Assembly: GCF_028389875.1 (NCBI RefSeq)
Contig: NC_084665.1
Coordinates: 125,837,602-125,901,601, forward strand
DNA: 64,000 nt
Origin: Rhea pennata
Lineage: Eukaryota > Chordata > Aves > Rheiformes > Rheidae
Direction: 5' to 3'
In this document: one piece after another, positions 12,421 through 24,520 of the stretch
Layout: each line of letters starts with the position of its first letter
Position numbering within the stretch: position 1 is the stretch's first letter
Program-made: the position numbers and the translations under genes
The notes under the pieces: generated by a model
Told to the model about the DNA's origin: nothing
What the model saw: only the letters and a program-made list of their open reading frames with translations
Database searches by the model: none

Positions 12421-15400
12421 CATACAGTGTGGTGGGGGTTCCCGCTGCCAAATGACCATAGGAGTCTGGGCCTGGCTACCCTGGAGAGCAATTTAGCAGA
12501 GCTGTATTATTCTGTCTAGATGCCATAGTAGCTGCAACAGCAAAGTTAATCCCTGGTAGGAAGTGGTCAGAATGAAGCCCCAGGCCTCAGAATAACCTGT
12601 GGTCCATCTCGGGGCATTGTGTAGACACTGAAGAGGAAGCTTGCGAGCTGTCAGGGAAGATAAGAAACTGGTCACTCATTTCCCTATTGCTCAACTCCCA
12701 GGAGAGAGAGATTCATGAATTAATCGCTATGCAGTTCTCAAAACTGGCCTGTTTTCCACTACTACAAGACCACTGGTCACTGTTATTTTCATGCTGTCCA
12801 GCACCACATTTAAAAGCAGTGTGTTCATTAAAGACTTCCACCCAGATGAGTTCCCCCAGTCCTGTCTGCTTTGTTTGCAAAGAATTACTGCCTTTCTGGA
12901 AGCGCATACTGCATGTGTAAGCATCTGAGGCCTGAGTGCTATTCTCTAAGTAGATATATCACATTGGTACGGTCTCGGATCCAGATAGTTAATGCTGAGG
13001 CCAAATTGGTGGGAAAATCAGCCCTGCTTACTTTGTAGGAAATTTTCTCATTCAAATCCCTCCATTAGACTGTGACCAAAAGCAAAAGGGCTGGGAAAAG
13101 CTTGGGTTTCCAATTACTTTGTTTAAAAGGGGGAGAAAAATTGGAAAGGCATCGTTCTTCTGGGCATGCATTCTTGTTGAGGCTGTAATGATACAACCTG
13201 GCTATACTCCACTCCCTCCTCCTCTCTTTGCAACTTGGTCCCTGAACAAATGATACTTGGTTGCTGTTAATTGGGAGCAGCCAAAATAACTGAATCCTCC
13301 GGAGATCGGGGTGAGGACAGAATCTCAAATAGACGCCTTGCCAATGAATGTGGCTTTCAGCCGTTCCTACACCCCCATGAAAGGAAAAGAATAGAAGCTC
13401 TGTGAAAGTGAAACAGCCAGTGCTGACCTTGGATTTCTTTCTTTTTTTTTTTTTTCCTCTCTTTTCTAACATTAACTGCTCGTCGCTTTGTTCATCACAT
13501 GATCGCTGGAAATTGCCAACTTGTTCTCACTCGTTAATGTCACAAGCTCTGTTTAAAATAAGCAATCTACCAGGTTCTTAATTTAGTGCTGTTTATCCGG
13601 GTGTCAAATGTGTTTCTTGTGATTTTGGACTGTTATTCTGAAAATGTCTGACCCTTCTTCAGCCCTTAAACACTGGCATTTTCCAGCTATATAAGCCTGC
13701 TGGGAAGAATCTCTACCATCTGTAGCTGTTGGAGAGATCAGCAGTGCTTAACCTCTCACTAGCTCTGCTCAATGTATACGTTGGGCTCTCTGGACCCTTG
13801 CAAAATCCTGGCATCAGCACACACCATACAAACTGAGCCGAGCCTGTGCCTGGTACGGAAGCTGCCTGTCTCTCATATCCTCATTTGCATGCAATGCGGG
13901 CACAGCACGAATGGTGAAAAGGGCGACGTACGGTTCCCATCGGTCTGCATCCCTATGCCCAGGCTTGACTGCAGTCCTCCTGCGGGTCTTCTCATTGCCT
14001 TTTGCCTTTATGAGCAGATTCCAGTGTACTGCTGCCTCTTTATAGGAGATCACAGCCTTGACTCTGCTCCTACTTAATCCATCTGCCCAACAGGTGATTT
14101 TGTTGCTGAGCCTCTTGGTGCCATTTCTGAGCTGAGTTCAGTTCCTGATATTTTGGGACAGCAGTGGTCCCCCAGAAGTGGGAAACTTCAGGATGCCCTT
14201 TCTCCTTGTCCCGTGTCTTGTTTGGATGAGGTCAGTTCTGAGTATCACTGCTGTACCCTGAGCCAAACGCAGACCACTTTGGAGGTTCCTTCCTTTTGTG
14301 TCCAGAAGGGAGGGCCTTTACCCTGAGATTTTGGGGTAAATTAGCTTACCTTGGCCCTGCAAAGAGTTTAGTACTTAAAGGTAACATCTCTGCTTGTAAA
14401 CTAAACACAGTAGCCCCTGGCACACCACTGTCCATACTGCTAAATTGTTAGTGTGGTCCCCGCAAGGTTTCGGCCCAGGCCAAGTAGCAGCTCCCAGGCT
14501 ATGTATGCTCAGACATAACATGGGATTAGTCTGAGCCAGAGATCTTTCCCAGTAGGCGATTTGGATGCAGCCATTGCATTTGGGGAAAGAAGAGAATTAA
14601 CAGTATGCTGGAGCTGAGTCTTGCCAGTTAACCCTCACAGAATCACACCCAGAGAAAGGTACTTTACCCATCTTGTTTAGTACCATAGGTATAGCCAAAC
14701 TGGCTGCCGACATTAAGTGAACTATAGAAAAGGATTTAATCCCCCAGCTCCAACTTCGATGCTAAATATCTTTTTGGAGTTGTCTTCCAGCATCCTGCTG
14801 GGATGAACCGTGAGGAAGATTCACCACTGAGCCACACACAACGGGTCCAAATCCGTGGACCACACTTAGTTAAAGTGAAGCTGGGAGACGTTGAGCCAAG
14901 GTCTAAGCTGCCATGCTTGGGTTGTGTTAGAACAAATGTTGGGAGGGGTGAAAAGCATATTATGGCAGGCAAAGAGACAGGGTAGAGCACTTCAGGAAGC
15001 ACAAAACACTTCAGAGTTTATTTTGGCACCTCTGCCTAAGGCAAAACTTATGCGTAGGCCTGGAGACAGCAGAAATCTTGCCATTGTGCAGTGAAGGAGA
15101 TGCAGACAGCATAGGAGGGGAGCTGCCATTTCTCCAATGGCTGCTGGCAGCCCAGAATAGCCTGGTGGTATTTGTTATGCCTGGCGTGCAGTTGGGGCTG
15201 TGTAAAGTGCACAGAGGCCCTTTGGGGTCCTGTCTCTGAAGCCAGCATGCTGCTGCTGCAGGGAGAGGAGGTGGGTCGTTGTGGCTTGACCATGGCACTG
15301 TGCTCAGTTCTGAGAAATGGTGGTTGCCATAACCAAAACTGCTGGACAGGTTAGTGTTCCAGAGGGAGACAGAGTTTTGCAAGGCTAGTAGTGCCAGGAG

Positions 15401-17872
15401 CCTTCATCTCTGAGCAAAGGAACAGCATGGGACCTTCAGCATAGCACTTGGGGTGAGATGTAGGAGTCATCTTGGCTTTTCACCACTCCCATTGCAAGTG
15501 CCATGATTGCACATGGCTGGACCCTGCAGACCCTCCTGAGAGAAACAAAGTCTCTGTGAATGTGTGCAAAGTGAAACACACCCCAGAAAGGACACTTCTG
15601 CTCAGTTTCACTGTAACACCTTCAGTCTCATGCATCTGTGCAGCTGAAATATCATTTTCAGGGACCATCCTCCCTTCCACCTGTGGTGAGTAAGACAGCT
15701 ACATCAAACTCAGCAGCCAGATTCCCTCATAACAAACAAGGGAAGAGAAAAAAAAGTGAGAGGTGCTAAGGGTGCTTCCAAATGAAAGCCTGAAAAGCAA
15801 AGAGAGAGAAAAATGATTATAAGATGTTGCACGTCTTAGTTATGACAACCCTCATCTGCTAGAATAAGGAAGTAACACAAAAATATTTTGTATGTAGGCA
15901 GAGGCTTTGGGTTGCTAAAGGAAGTGAGACTTGCAACTGCTGGTTCAGAATCTGTTCTGACTTTGCTCTTTGTGGTATCTCACCCTGAGCCTGAGGTCCC
16001 ATCTCCCTGCTTTTACTGTCTGTCAGTGTTTAACACCTTCCCATCCTCTGTGTTACCAGCATAGTCAAGAGACACTAGGAACCACACTCTGCTCTCAAGG
16101 TCTGACCGGCTTCCTGTCACGCACCCACTTAAACTCTTCCTGAGTCTCACCTCTGGCAGCAGCTGGTATCTGATGCTACCAGAAGAAAAGAAGAAGAAGA
16201 AGAAAAATAAGCCATTTCCCACACTCAAAATACTCGTTTTCATTTACTTATTTTTGGCCCATCTTCATCTGTTACCCACTGCAGTTCTGGTTGTGTACAT
16301 GTAAGCTTAGGACTCAGGCCTGATTCTGCAAACATGTATGTGTGACACAAATAACTATGGCCCTGCAGAGCCTGGTAGGACTTCATCAGCATTAAATTCA
16401 GTTTAGGCATGGGTGTCCGTGTGATGATTGCATCACACCTTTTCTAGTATGGCATAAGTGCTAGCCGGCAAGAGATATATCTGGGGTAGAAAGGAAACAG
16501 ATTGTTGGGTGTGAATGCAGTGCTGTGAGGTTTTAATTAACCTCCATCTATTAGGAATTCTGCATATAAGGGCAAGTTCCCCCATGTGCATGCTTCTGAC
16601 TTTGCTGCATGTCATGAGGAGAGGGAGAAGAGAAGATGCTTTATACTATTTGCAGCAATTTGCTGTAATCTGCCCCTCAAGAGGGTAAGAGCCAAGCCTG
16701 AAAGCACCAGAGATGAGATTGGAAGAGGTCATTTGGAAGATTTGGGAGCTACTTCCCTCCAGTGCAGGCCGACAGAGCCAAGGAGGGCTACAGACATCCT
16801 CTGCCACCTAACTCTGCCTGTAAAGGCAGCCTCAAAGGCCTCCTGGGTTGCCCAGTGCTTTGGGGCACTGCTCAGCACCCAGTCTGAGGGTGAGGGGTGA
16901 GGAAGAGACTGCTTATGCTTTCACTGCCTTGTCCCTGAGTGCCAGCCTGTTTGTGGGTGGTTGGTGATCTCTGGGAGCTCTGAATCTCTCCAGCTGGAGC
17001 TTAGCAACTCTGGAGGTTGCCAAGGAGCAGAGCAATGCAGGCAGAGGAGTCTCCAGCACTGGAGTTTGACTCCTCTGAGCCTGTCTGCAGGATGGGAGCC
17101 TTACATCCAGGCACATCTTAGAAACAGGAGGGAAGGTCCTTGTCCCTGTTGACCTTCCCAAGACTTTGATGCTATATCCAAACTGCAGCCAGCTCTGATG
17201 AAGATCTCGTCGTTTCTCCATCACCTCCCAATCCTGCTGCCTCTTACACATGAGGGACTGGGGAGGTGAAGGCTGCAGATTTGGGGACTGTGGACTTCTC
17301 TCCTTCTCCCACTGCCCCACTCATGGCAGCAGCCTTGGGCATGCACTCACTGTGCAAGTTGTATGGGAGGGAAGCCAGGCTTACTTACAACCTCCATAGC
17401 TTAGTTGAGACCTTTCTGTCTTCACTCAGATTCACAAAGGCAAGTTATTCCTTAGATGAGTAATTACAACTGAGTTTTGACCCTGGGCAGTTTGTGCTAG
17501 TTTGTCCCCTCTCCAAATCATCGACTCTGTTCCTTTTCTTGGCATCTGACTGTCCCTTGCACCACCTGACTGGCAGCTGCTGGGGTAAGGTCACTCCTAA
17601 ACACCCTCCAAGGTGATTGCCTGAGGATGTGGGGGAAAAAGGGCAGGCTTGTGACATTCCTGTGTCCATCTGACATAGCCATAACTGCAGGAAGAGGGCT
17701 CTGCCATCCTCCTCCATGCTGAATTTGGATCTGCCGAGTCCAGAAAAGACCCTTGACTCTAAAGGCATGACCAGCATCCTGATAGCTCCATGGCTTACCT
17801 CAGCCAGGGAATGCAGCATGCTCTTTCCTGACATATGCCCGTAAATAATTTCTCCTTCTTCTCTCCCTATAG

Positions 17873-17926
17873 GGTGCAAAAATCACATTCGCCAGTGCCG
17901 AGCTCCCGGACACAACACGTAGCGTG
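17873..17926 (+). other. PAQR8: 5' UTR part of the PAQR8 coding exon
   Basis: Begins after a pyrimidine-rich acceptor ending TATAG at 17868-17872. The 54 bases end in TG directly before the ATG, so that the sequence reads TGATG: a TGA stop overlaps the main start codon. The chosen ATG at 17927 matches the start of the human protein (MTTAIL... versus MTAIL...). An upstream GTG at 17924 is not a credible vertebrate start. Confidence 0.75.
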
Positions 17927-18985
17927 ATGACAGCCATCCTGGAGCGGATCAGCACGCTGTCCCTCAGTGGGCAGCAGCTCAGCCGTCTCCCCAAACTGCT
18001 GGAAGACGGATTCCCGAAGATGCCTTGCACTGTCAAAGAGTGTGAGGTGCCACAGCTCTTCCGGGAGCCGTATATCCACACTGGATACCGTCCCACTGGA
18101 CAGGAGTGGCGGTACTACTTCCTTAGCCTCTTCCAGAAGCACAATGAGGTGGTCAACGTGTGGACTCATCTCCTGGCAGCCCTGGCTGTCCTGCTGAGGT
18201 TCAAGACATTCGTGGAGGCTGACCAATTACCAGTGGATGCATGGTCCTTGCCTTTGCTCATCTTTGTCCTGTCATCTGTCACCTACCTGACCTGCAGCCT
18301 ACTGGCCCACCTGCTGCAGTCAAAATCAGAGCTATATCACTACACCTTCTACTTTGTGGACTATGTTGGAGTCAGCATCTACCAGTATGGTAGTGCCCTA
18401 GCCCATTTCTACTACAGCTCAGATCAGGCATGGTATGACAAATTCTGGCTTTTCTTCCTCCCAGCAGCTGCTTTCTGTGGCTGGCTCTCTTGCGCTGGCT
18501 GCTGCTACGCAAAGTATCGGTACCGACGACCTTACCCTATCATGAGGAAGATGTGCCAGGTGATCCCAGCAGGACTGGCATTCATCTTGGATATCAGTCC
18601 TGTTGCTCACCGGGTGGTTGTGTGTCACCTGGGAGGCTGTGAGGAAGATGCTGCTTGGTACCACACATATCAGATACTATTTTTTCTTATCAGTGCTTAT
18701 TTCTTCTCCTGTCCAGTTCCTGAGAAGTACTTTCCAGGAGCCTGTGATATTGTTGGCCATGCCCATCAAATCTTCCATGCATTCCTGGCCATCTGCACCC
18801 TCTCACAACTGGAGGCCATATTATTGGATTACAAGAACAGGCAGGAGATCTTCCTAAAGAGACATGGGCCTCTCTCCATCTATCTCACCTGCGGCTCTTT
18901 TTTTGGCCTGGTGGCTTGTAGTGCCATCACAGCTTACATCCTGCGTTGCAGGATCAAGGCCAGTCTGGCTAAAAAGGACTCCTGA
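17927..18985 (+). CDS. PAQR8: PAQR8, membrane progestin receptor beta (complete, single coding exon)
   Basis: A 352-residue seven-transmembrane protein of the progestin and adipoQ receptor (PAQR) family, implicated in rapid non-genomic progesterone signalling at the plasma membrane. Human PAQR8 is 354 residues and very similar throughout. Visible landmarks: N-terminal MTAILERISTLSLSGQQL; REPYIHTGYRP at 47-56; NEVVNVWTHL at 73-82 entering helix 1; S124-xxx-H128 and D145 ('FYFVDYVG'); HAHQIFH at 278-284 with H280 and H284. The S/H/D plus HxxxH set corresponds to the zinc site seen in adiponectin receptors of the same family. The C-terminus AKKDS is basic. The intronless coding region is normal for this gene. 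PAQR7 was considered, but neighbours EFHC1 and TRAM2 and the sequence favour PAQR8. Confidence 0.97.
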   Translation: MTAILERISTLSLSGQQLSRLPKLLEDGFPKMPCTVKECEVPQLFREPYIHTGYRPTGQEWRYYFLSLFQKHNEVVNVWTHLLAALAVLLRFKTFVEADQLPVDAWSLPLLIFVLSSVTYLTCSLLAHLLQSKSELYHYTFYFVDYVGVSIYQYGSALAHFYYSSDQAWYDKFWLFFLPAAAFCGWLSCAGCCYAKYRYRRPYPIMRKMCQVIPAGLAFILDISPVAHRVVVCHLGGCEEDAAWYHTYQILFFLISAYFFSCPVPEKYFPGACDIVGHAHQIFHAFLAICTLSQLEAILLDYKNRQEIFLKRHGPLSIYLTCGSFFGLVACSAITAYILRCRIKASLAKKDS

Positions 18986-20660
18986 GAGAGTCACGAAGAT
19001 GATGGGCGTGACATCACCTGGCTGCTGAAAACCAGGAAGAGGGGGATAATACATTAGAGACATAACTGGGTTGTTTGCCTAACACACTCTGACTAACCTG
19101 GACCCTGTGGACTGGGATGGAGGGCTGGATACTTCACTCTGGATGCATTTTCACAGCAGGGGCTGCCTTCTGCCATACAGGGGGACATGGGGTATTTTAA
19201 GCCAGAATAAGTCACTTAACCAAGGATGCTGGAATAGCAGAGGTTTCTTGTTCGTGCTAGTAAACCTGCAGGGAATATCATGCTGAATAGTAGGGAAGGC
19301 AGCCTGAGGGCCGTGAGACAGCAGAACAGTCTCCTGGGGCTCACAAAGTAGTGGAAAATGCACCTTGTGGATCATGGGTGAATGTGACTACCTCTTCAGG
19401 TTTTGCCAGCTCCGCTGTGCTTGGGGTGATCCTGTTACCATTGAAGGCAGTACCAAAGCTTTGGGGGGAGTCTACATTTTTAGGATTCAGCTGCAAGTGC
19501 ATGTGTGGTGTAGTGGCTGGATTAATCCTTTCTGCTCCAGTGGGTTAAACTAGGTTATCTCTACTTCTGCCCTTCTCGGTATCTCAGTGCCAGGTTGCTG
19601 AGATGGCCCTGGCAAAATGTATTTGCAGATCTAGGCCTGACCTGGAGTCCTCTAGGATGAACCTGAGCCCAATGAATCTGGACCTGAGCCCTGTGTCTGC
19701 TGGCAATTGGTGTGGATCTAGCCATCCCTGGCACAGGTGGGGATATGAGGTCAACTCTCTCTTCTCTTTCTACATGATTGCACCATCAGTAGTGAAGCTC
19801 CTTAACACACACAGCGAGTCAGACAGTCCAAAAGACAGATGACAGGATAGATTGTTTCTCAGTTCGAATTTGCCTGGCTTAAGGGCAGTACCACTGGCTG
19901 CTTGGTAGCCTATCAGCTAGTTCCTTAAAGGTTCCTCACTTGTATTTTAAATGCTTAGCAGCTTTTGAGGAGCTGGACCTGTGTCAAGTTGGAGCTGGTC
20001 CTCAGAGCCTTCTTCAGTGGCAGAGATGAGGCACCCCTGAGGCCATCAGCCAGTGTTCAAGGCCCTAGCACCAAGGAGGGGCAACAAAAAGGTCATGTTT
20101 GGTAGATTTGATGTGAGTGCATCATTTTGGCTGCCCACGTGATGAATTTATGCACTTGCATAGACTGATTCCGTGTCATCTTCCTAGGGAGTCTGACTGG
20201 CCTCCCTTGCTATCAACACAGTGTAGGTGTGATCGATCTGATAACGGGCAAAGCTCTGGGCCCTGGGCCTCCAACAGCCCTAGGATAGTCCCAGCCAAAA
20301 GGGAATAATGGTGAAATGGGTGTGAAGTCTTAATTTCCCTCTTAACTATAGGAATGGGGATTTTCAGCACTCCAGGCAGTCCTTGGTGGACCTCATGGAG
20401 AAGCTCACCTTGGAGCTGCAGGGTTGCACTTCTCTGTCCTATGGGACTGTGAATCTGCCATGCTTTTATTGGCATTAGATAAAGGTAGAAATTAAATAGG
20501 GCAAAGAAATGGAGATTGAAATGAGCTATCTGTTCTTACTTCTTGGGAACCCTGCTCATGCCCTTAAAGCCCCATTCTTGTGCTTCAGGGAGGATTTTGC
20601 TGTGGGCAGGTTTCTTTTGCACTTTCTTAATAAACTGCTCCTTACTGATGTCCATGGGGC
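18986..20660 (+). other. PAQR8: PAQR8 3' UTR, end uncertain
   Basis: Non-coding sequence directly after the PAQR8 TGA. The first plausible polyadenylation hexamer on this strand is AATAAA at 20629-20634, followed by a T/G-rich stretch. AT-rich, UTR-like sequence continues to about 23830, so a longer transcript is possible. No intron or other gene recognised. Confidence 0.35.
20629..20634 (+). terminator. PAQR8: Candidate PAQR8 poly(A) signal AATAAA
   Basis: Canonical hexamer 1.64 kb after the PAQR8 stop codon, followed by T-rich and G/T-containing sequence. Another AATAAA lies at 24752-24757. Which is used cannot be told from sequence. Confidence 0.3.
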
Positions 20661-21346
20661 AGACAGAGCACGAAAGCAGCAGCTATGCAGTGGCACGAGG
20701 CTAGAGGAAATAACAGAGGGCAGGAGCAGGGTGACAGCAGAAGTTTTGTTCAGCATTAGGAGCCTCTGTAACTTTAGGATGAAACACCTCGGGACTTGGT
20801 GTTTCCTTTGTAGAGTAGCAATGATAGCTGGTCAGGGACACTTCATAGCCATGGGTCACTCCTGCCCAAGGTGTAGCAAGGCTTGGCTTGCTGTGTCCCC
20901 AAGTAGACAAGTCCCCTTTGTGCTTGCTGGCAGGAATTTCAGATTGAGGAGCTCCATTGTTGCACAGAAACTCGTAGCACTTTCAGGCCTGGACGCTCAA
21001 GAGTCGGAGCAGAGATATGGTCCCAACCAGCCTAAACACCTGTTCAGCCCACTGTTGTCTTTCCGTGGTAGACCTTGGCATGGGTCCTCCCAGCTGTACC
21101 CTGTGTAAGATATGTAGCCTTAAATGCCTTGACATCAGGCTAGTTTCCAGGAGGTGTAAATCTTTCCTGAAAGCAAAGAAGTTACGGGATCTACTCCAGC
21201 CGCAGATTTGTCCCATTGAATCCGAGGGTGGCAAACGAATTGTATTTGCTGGTACTGGGTAGGCAGAATTTAGGGACGGGGATATGGTTTGTCACGACAA
21301 GCACTGACTTCTGCACTTGATCTGTTTTTTTAACTACTGGAGTGTA

Positions 21347-21349
<3 letters not shown>

Positions 21350-21379
<30 letters not shown>
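21350..21379. repeat. (GT)n microsatellite
   Basis: About fifteen uninterrupted GT dinucleotides in the intergenic region downstream of PAQR8. A simple repeat likely to vary in length between individuals. Confidence 0.95.
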
Positions 21380-24300
21380 ATGATTTAATGTTCAGAAAGG
21401 CCTTGCTTTTGGCTTTTATATCTGCAGAGCATCCTAGCTGGGTAAAGATCAGTCTGAGGGAAACAGTGCCTTGATGATGGAGGAATGAGGTGGGGACACA
21501 CAACTGGATATCTGAAAATTAATTTATTTATTAGGTGGTTTGCTGCGTCATGTCTTGTGGACAAATCTGAAACTTGCAGACTAATTAAATACAAAGGTGG
21601 GGGAGGGGGGTATTTCTGATTACAGATGAAGTCATAGGAAAGACTTCAAGAGGTCACTTAGTCCACCCTTCCTCCTCACTGTGTGCCTCTTCATTCATAT
21701 CTAGCCCAGCTAGAAGCTCATAAAACTTGTTAATGGCTCAGTTGCCTACAGTGTATTTTGACAGTACAGTTACACTGACCTAACTGCAAATTGCCAGGGT
21801 AAGGGACCTGTTAGTCCTACTGATACCTCCGCATGCTTCTTCCCTTGCACAGGTGCTCTTCTGACCTCAGAGTGAACCAGTGCAAGGAGACAGACCTGCA
21901 GATAACCAAACCTAATGAAAAAAAGTCACTAAATTTCTACTGGTTTTAACTTTCAGCCAGCTCACTTGAACAACACTGCTGCCTGCAGGGAAGGGTTGGG
22001 TACGCAGAGCTGAAGCGGAGGCGAACAGCAGTTCGTCCTTGCAACAGTGGCTGGTTGCATGACTGGCTTAGCTGCACTGACGGACTGCCCCCTCCATGGT
22101 CTCCCTGACTTTGCTCGTGGGTCTCCTCCCAGTTTGGAGAACAACCTCCAGTGGGAGTAGTGTTTTTTCTCAGAGGCAAACTTGCCTTGCTTTTGTGGTA
22201 GTTCAAAGTCGAATAATCCACCTTTTGGCCTTCTGTGGATTTGGCTAGAGGGTATAAAGAGGTTTCTGTGCAGGAAGAGGAATCAGCCAGGTTTGTCTGC
22301 TGCCCCTTTCTGTGCTAAAACTGAGAAGGAGTAGGCATTGCTGCTAATTAGAAACCCTGCTCTGCTGCTCACCTAGAGTTATACTGGTACTGAAGACAGG
22401 GATAACTAGGCCTTTCCTTCTGTAAGAGTATGAAAATAGTTGATATGTGCTGCCCTAGGCAAAAGAAGATGAAGACAGCAATGTCATCCAGCTCCTCTCA
22501 CTGGGGAGAAGAGGTGTCTTATGGCTCTTCTGAGGCGAGAAGCTACTGGTATTTTCTGGTCATACCATGTCATCTCCTAACTGATCCAGTAGAAGTGAAA
22601 CTTTTTCTTCTCCTTCTGGAACAATTGTGTGTGTGATGGTTGTGGTGGTGGTGGTTTTACCCATTCCCATGTTACCCCTCAGGTGATGCCACCTGTGTCC
22701 CCATGTGGCCCTGCACTCAGACCTGGAGCTGACCTCCTGGTTACTATGATGGGCTGATTTAGCAGGGATTCGCAATATAGATTGCTGCTGCTGTGGGGAT
22801 GTGCCTTTGTGTCACAAGAGGCTCGTCTACACTGGAGCTTCCTCCATCCGTGTCCTCTTCCTCCTCCTCTTCCTCCAACCACTTTATTTCTTTTCCTCAT
22901 CCTCAGAATTTATCCTTGTGCCTTATGCACCTGTCTGCCCACCTGTGCAGACTCCATATGCTCTGCAGTCTGCTGCACCTCACCTGGGCAGTGACTGGAA
23001 GGTGGCTGCCGATGCCCTCCTGAAAGCTGTGCTGTTGATCTAGGGGAGGAGACCATGACTGAGACCTGAGAGAGTAAAAGTGCTGCTGTGCTAAATGCTC
23101 AGCCCATCTGAAAGCATCTCCGGACCTCGCGTTTTGGGCTCAGGGCCTGGAGCGCACCTTGGAGGTGCTCCTCTAAGGAGCCGCAGCGGGGAGGGATGTG
23201 ACCAGCTGCAGGGCTTTGGCAGAGAGCTGACCACCACAGGCCGAGAGTGGGTCATGAAGGGACCAAGGTCCTAACTCCCGCCCACAGGAATCTCCAGTCC
23301 TAAGATAGCATTTTTGCTACCCAAATCTGTACTAGTTAGCTCCTGAGAATTTATCCCAGTGTGCCTTATGCTGTTCCCTTTGGGGATTCATCCTGTGGGA
23401 ACCTGAGTATTAAAAACAGCTTTTCTGCTATCTGCTACTCTGTGGTTGCTTTTAACCACTGATACTCATTGACAGAATTTGCTTGGTATAAGGAGCAGGA
23501 GAGGAGGATGGAAAGAGATGCCTTAACCTTATATTTATGCTGATTTATTTGTGTAACAGGGCAAGGACAGGCTCCTGATGTGCCTTGCTATTTACATCTT
23601 TTACTGACAAGATTGTTTTTAAGCACTGTTTGTTACTAAACATAAGTACAAAGGAGTTTGTATTTTTTTTTCCCTGGAAGACAGGGAAGGGTATGAGTGT
23701 TATATATTAACCATTCCATTCCTAACCCCCATTTGCTGACTTTGTATTGTTGAAAATATTGACAATATTTTAAGCTTTGTACTTTGCTGATCATTATTTA
23801 AAATCCTCAGTGAAAATAGAAATGCGTAAAAACAAAATGATTGGTGTGGTGTGAAATTCACAGATGCAAAACTAGAGAAGGTTATGAGTCATTAGGAAGA
23901 AAATTTGGCCTTCTAGAGTAGGAGTGGATAATAATTATAATAACAATTAACAAAAGGGTGGGGTTTTATCTGTGCATCTCCAAGCATTTTCCAGGCTTCA
24001 CAGTAACTATGTATTTATCATTCCCTTTTCACCGAGGAGGTGCAGAATGACTGCTCTGACACTGATTATAGGGATTAAAGTTCATCATCCACAGAAGTAT
24101 TTTGGTACAAAATTCTCCTTAACTTTTATTGGAGGTGAGTGTCAAAATGCCGTGGTGGACCTGGTCCAAAGCAGCGCAGTTTCAGTGGCAGAACTGTGAA
24201 CACAGGTGCCAATGGAAGCAAAGCACTTTGGCACGTGTTTAAAATTAAGCCAAAAAGACGTGACGACTGACCAACGGAAGCGATATCCATCAGTTAGTCA

Positions 24301-24507
24301 TGGACCTATGTGAAATAAGGCCGGAGCTCCTATTCCTCTTGCCAATAGCTGTATGATCACGTACCGACCCCGTTCTGCAGGGTATACACTCACTTTGAAT
24401 TTCAGTCATTTAAGAAATTTGCAATAGCTCCTACTGTTACCTTCACAATTTTAATTATTATTTGGTACAAGATGCGGACCAAGGCTTATGTACTGTTACG
24501 TTTTTAC

Positions 24508-24520
24508 CCACCAGAGGGCG
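24508..24520 (+). promoter_or_regulatory. CTCF-like core motif
   Basis: CCACCAGAGGGCG matches the well-known CTCF core (CCASYAGRKGGC class). It lies in a small CpG-containing island of otherwise AT-rich DNA (about 24470-24600) between PAQR8 and EFHC1, a common place for an insulator or loop anchor. Occupancy is not shown by sequence alone. Confidence 0.55.

Larger units (their letters stand above)
5027..17872 (+). other. PAQR8: Long PAQR8 5' intron
   Basis: Spans the inferred donor at 5027 and the acceptor TAG at 17870-17872 in front of the coding exon. Besides the separately listed inverted-repeat cluster, candidate exon and CR1 copy, it holds a 19-base T run at 8521, a short (TA)n near 6500, GGT repeats near 5550-5613, a GAA-rich run near 16185-16206 and some low-stop stretches (for example 10826-11250) that do not translate into anything recognisable. 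No further gene was seen. Confidence 0.6.

Noticed and set aside
13686-14077. TATATAAG-like box followed by a 101-codon ATG frame
   Set aside because: TATA-like strings also occur at 5652 and 22257 by chance. The frame has no homology and lies in the PAQR8 intron.
21631-21680. Possible very old CR1/L3-type tail (and a similar trace near 53196-53240)
   Set aside because: Only a loose resemblance to a CR1 terminal phrase; too degraded to call by eye.
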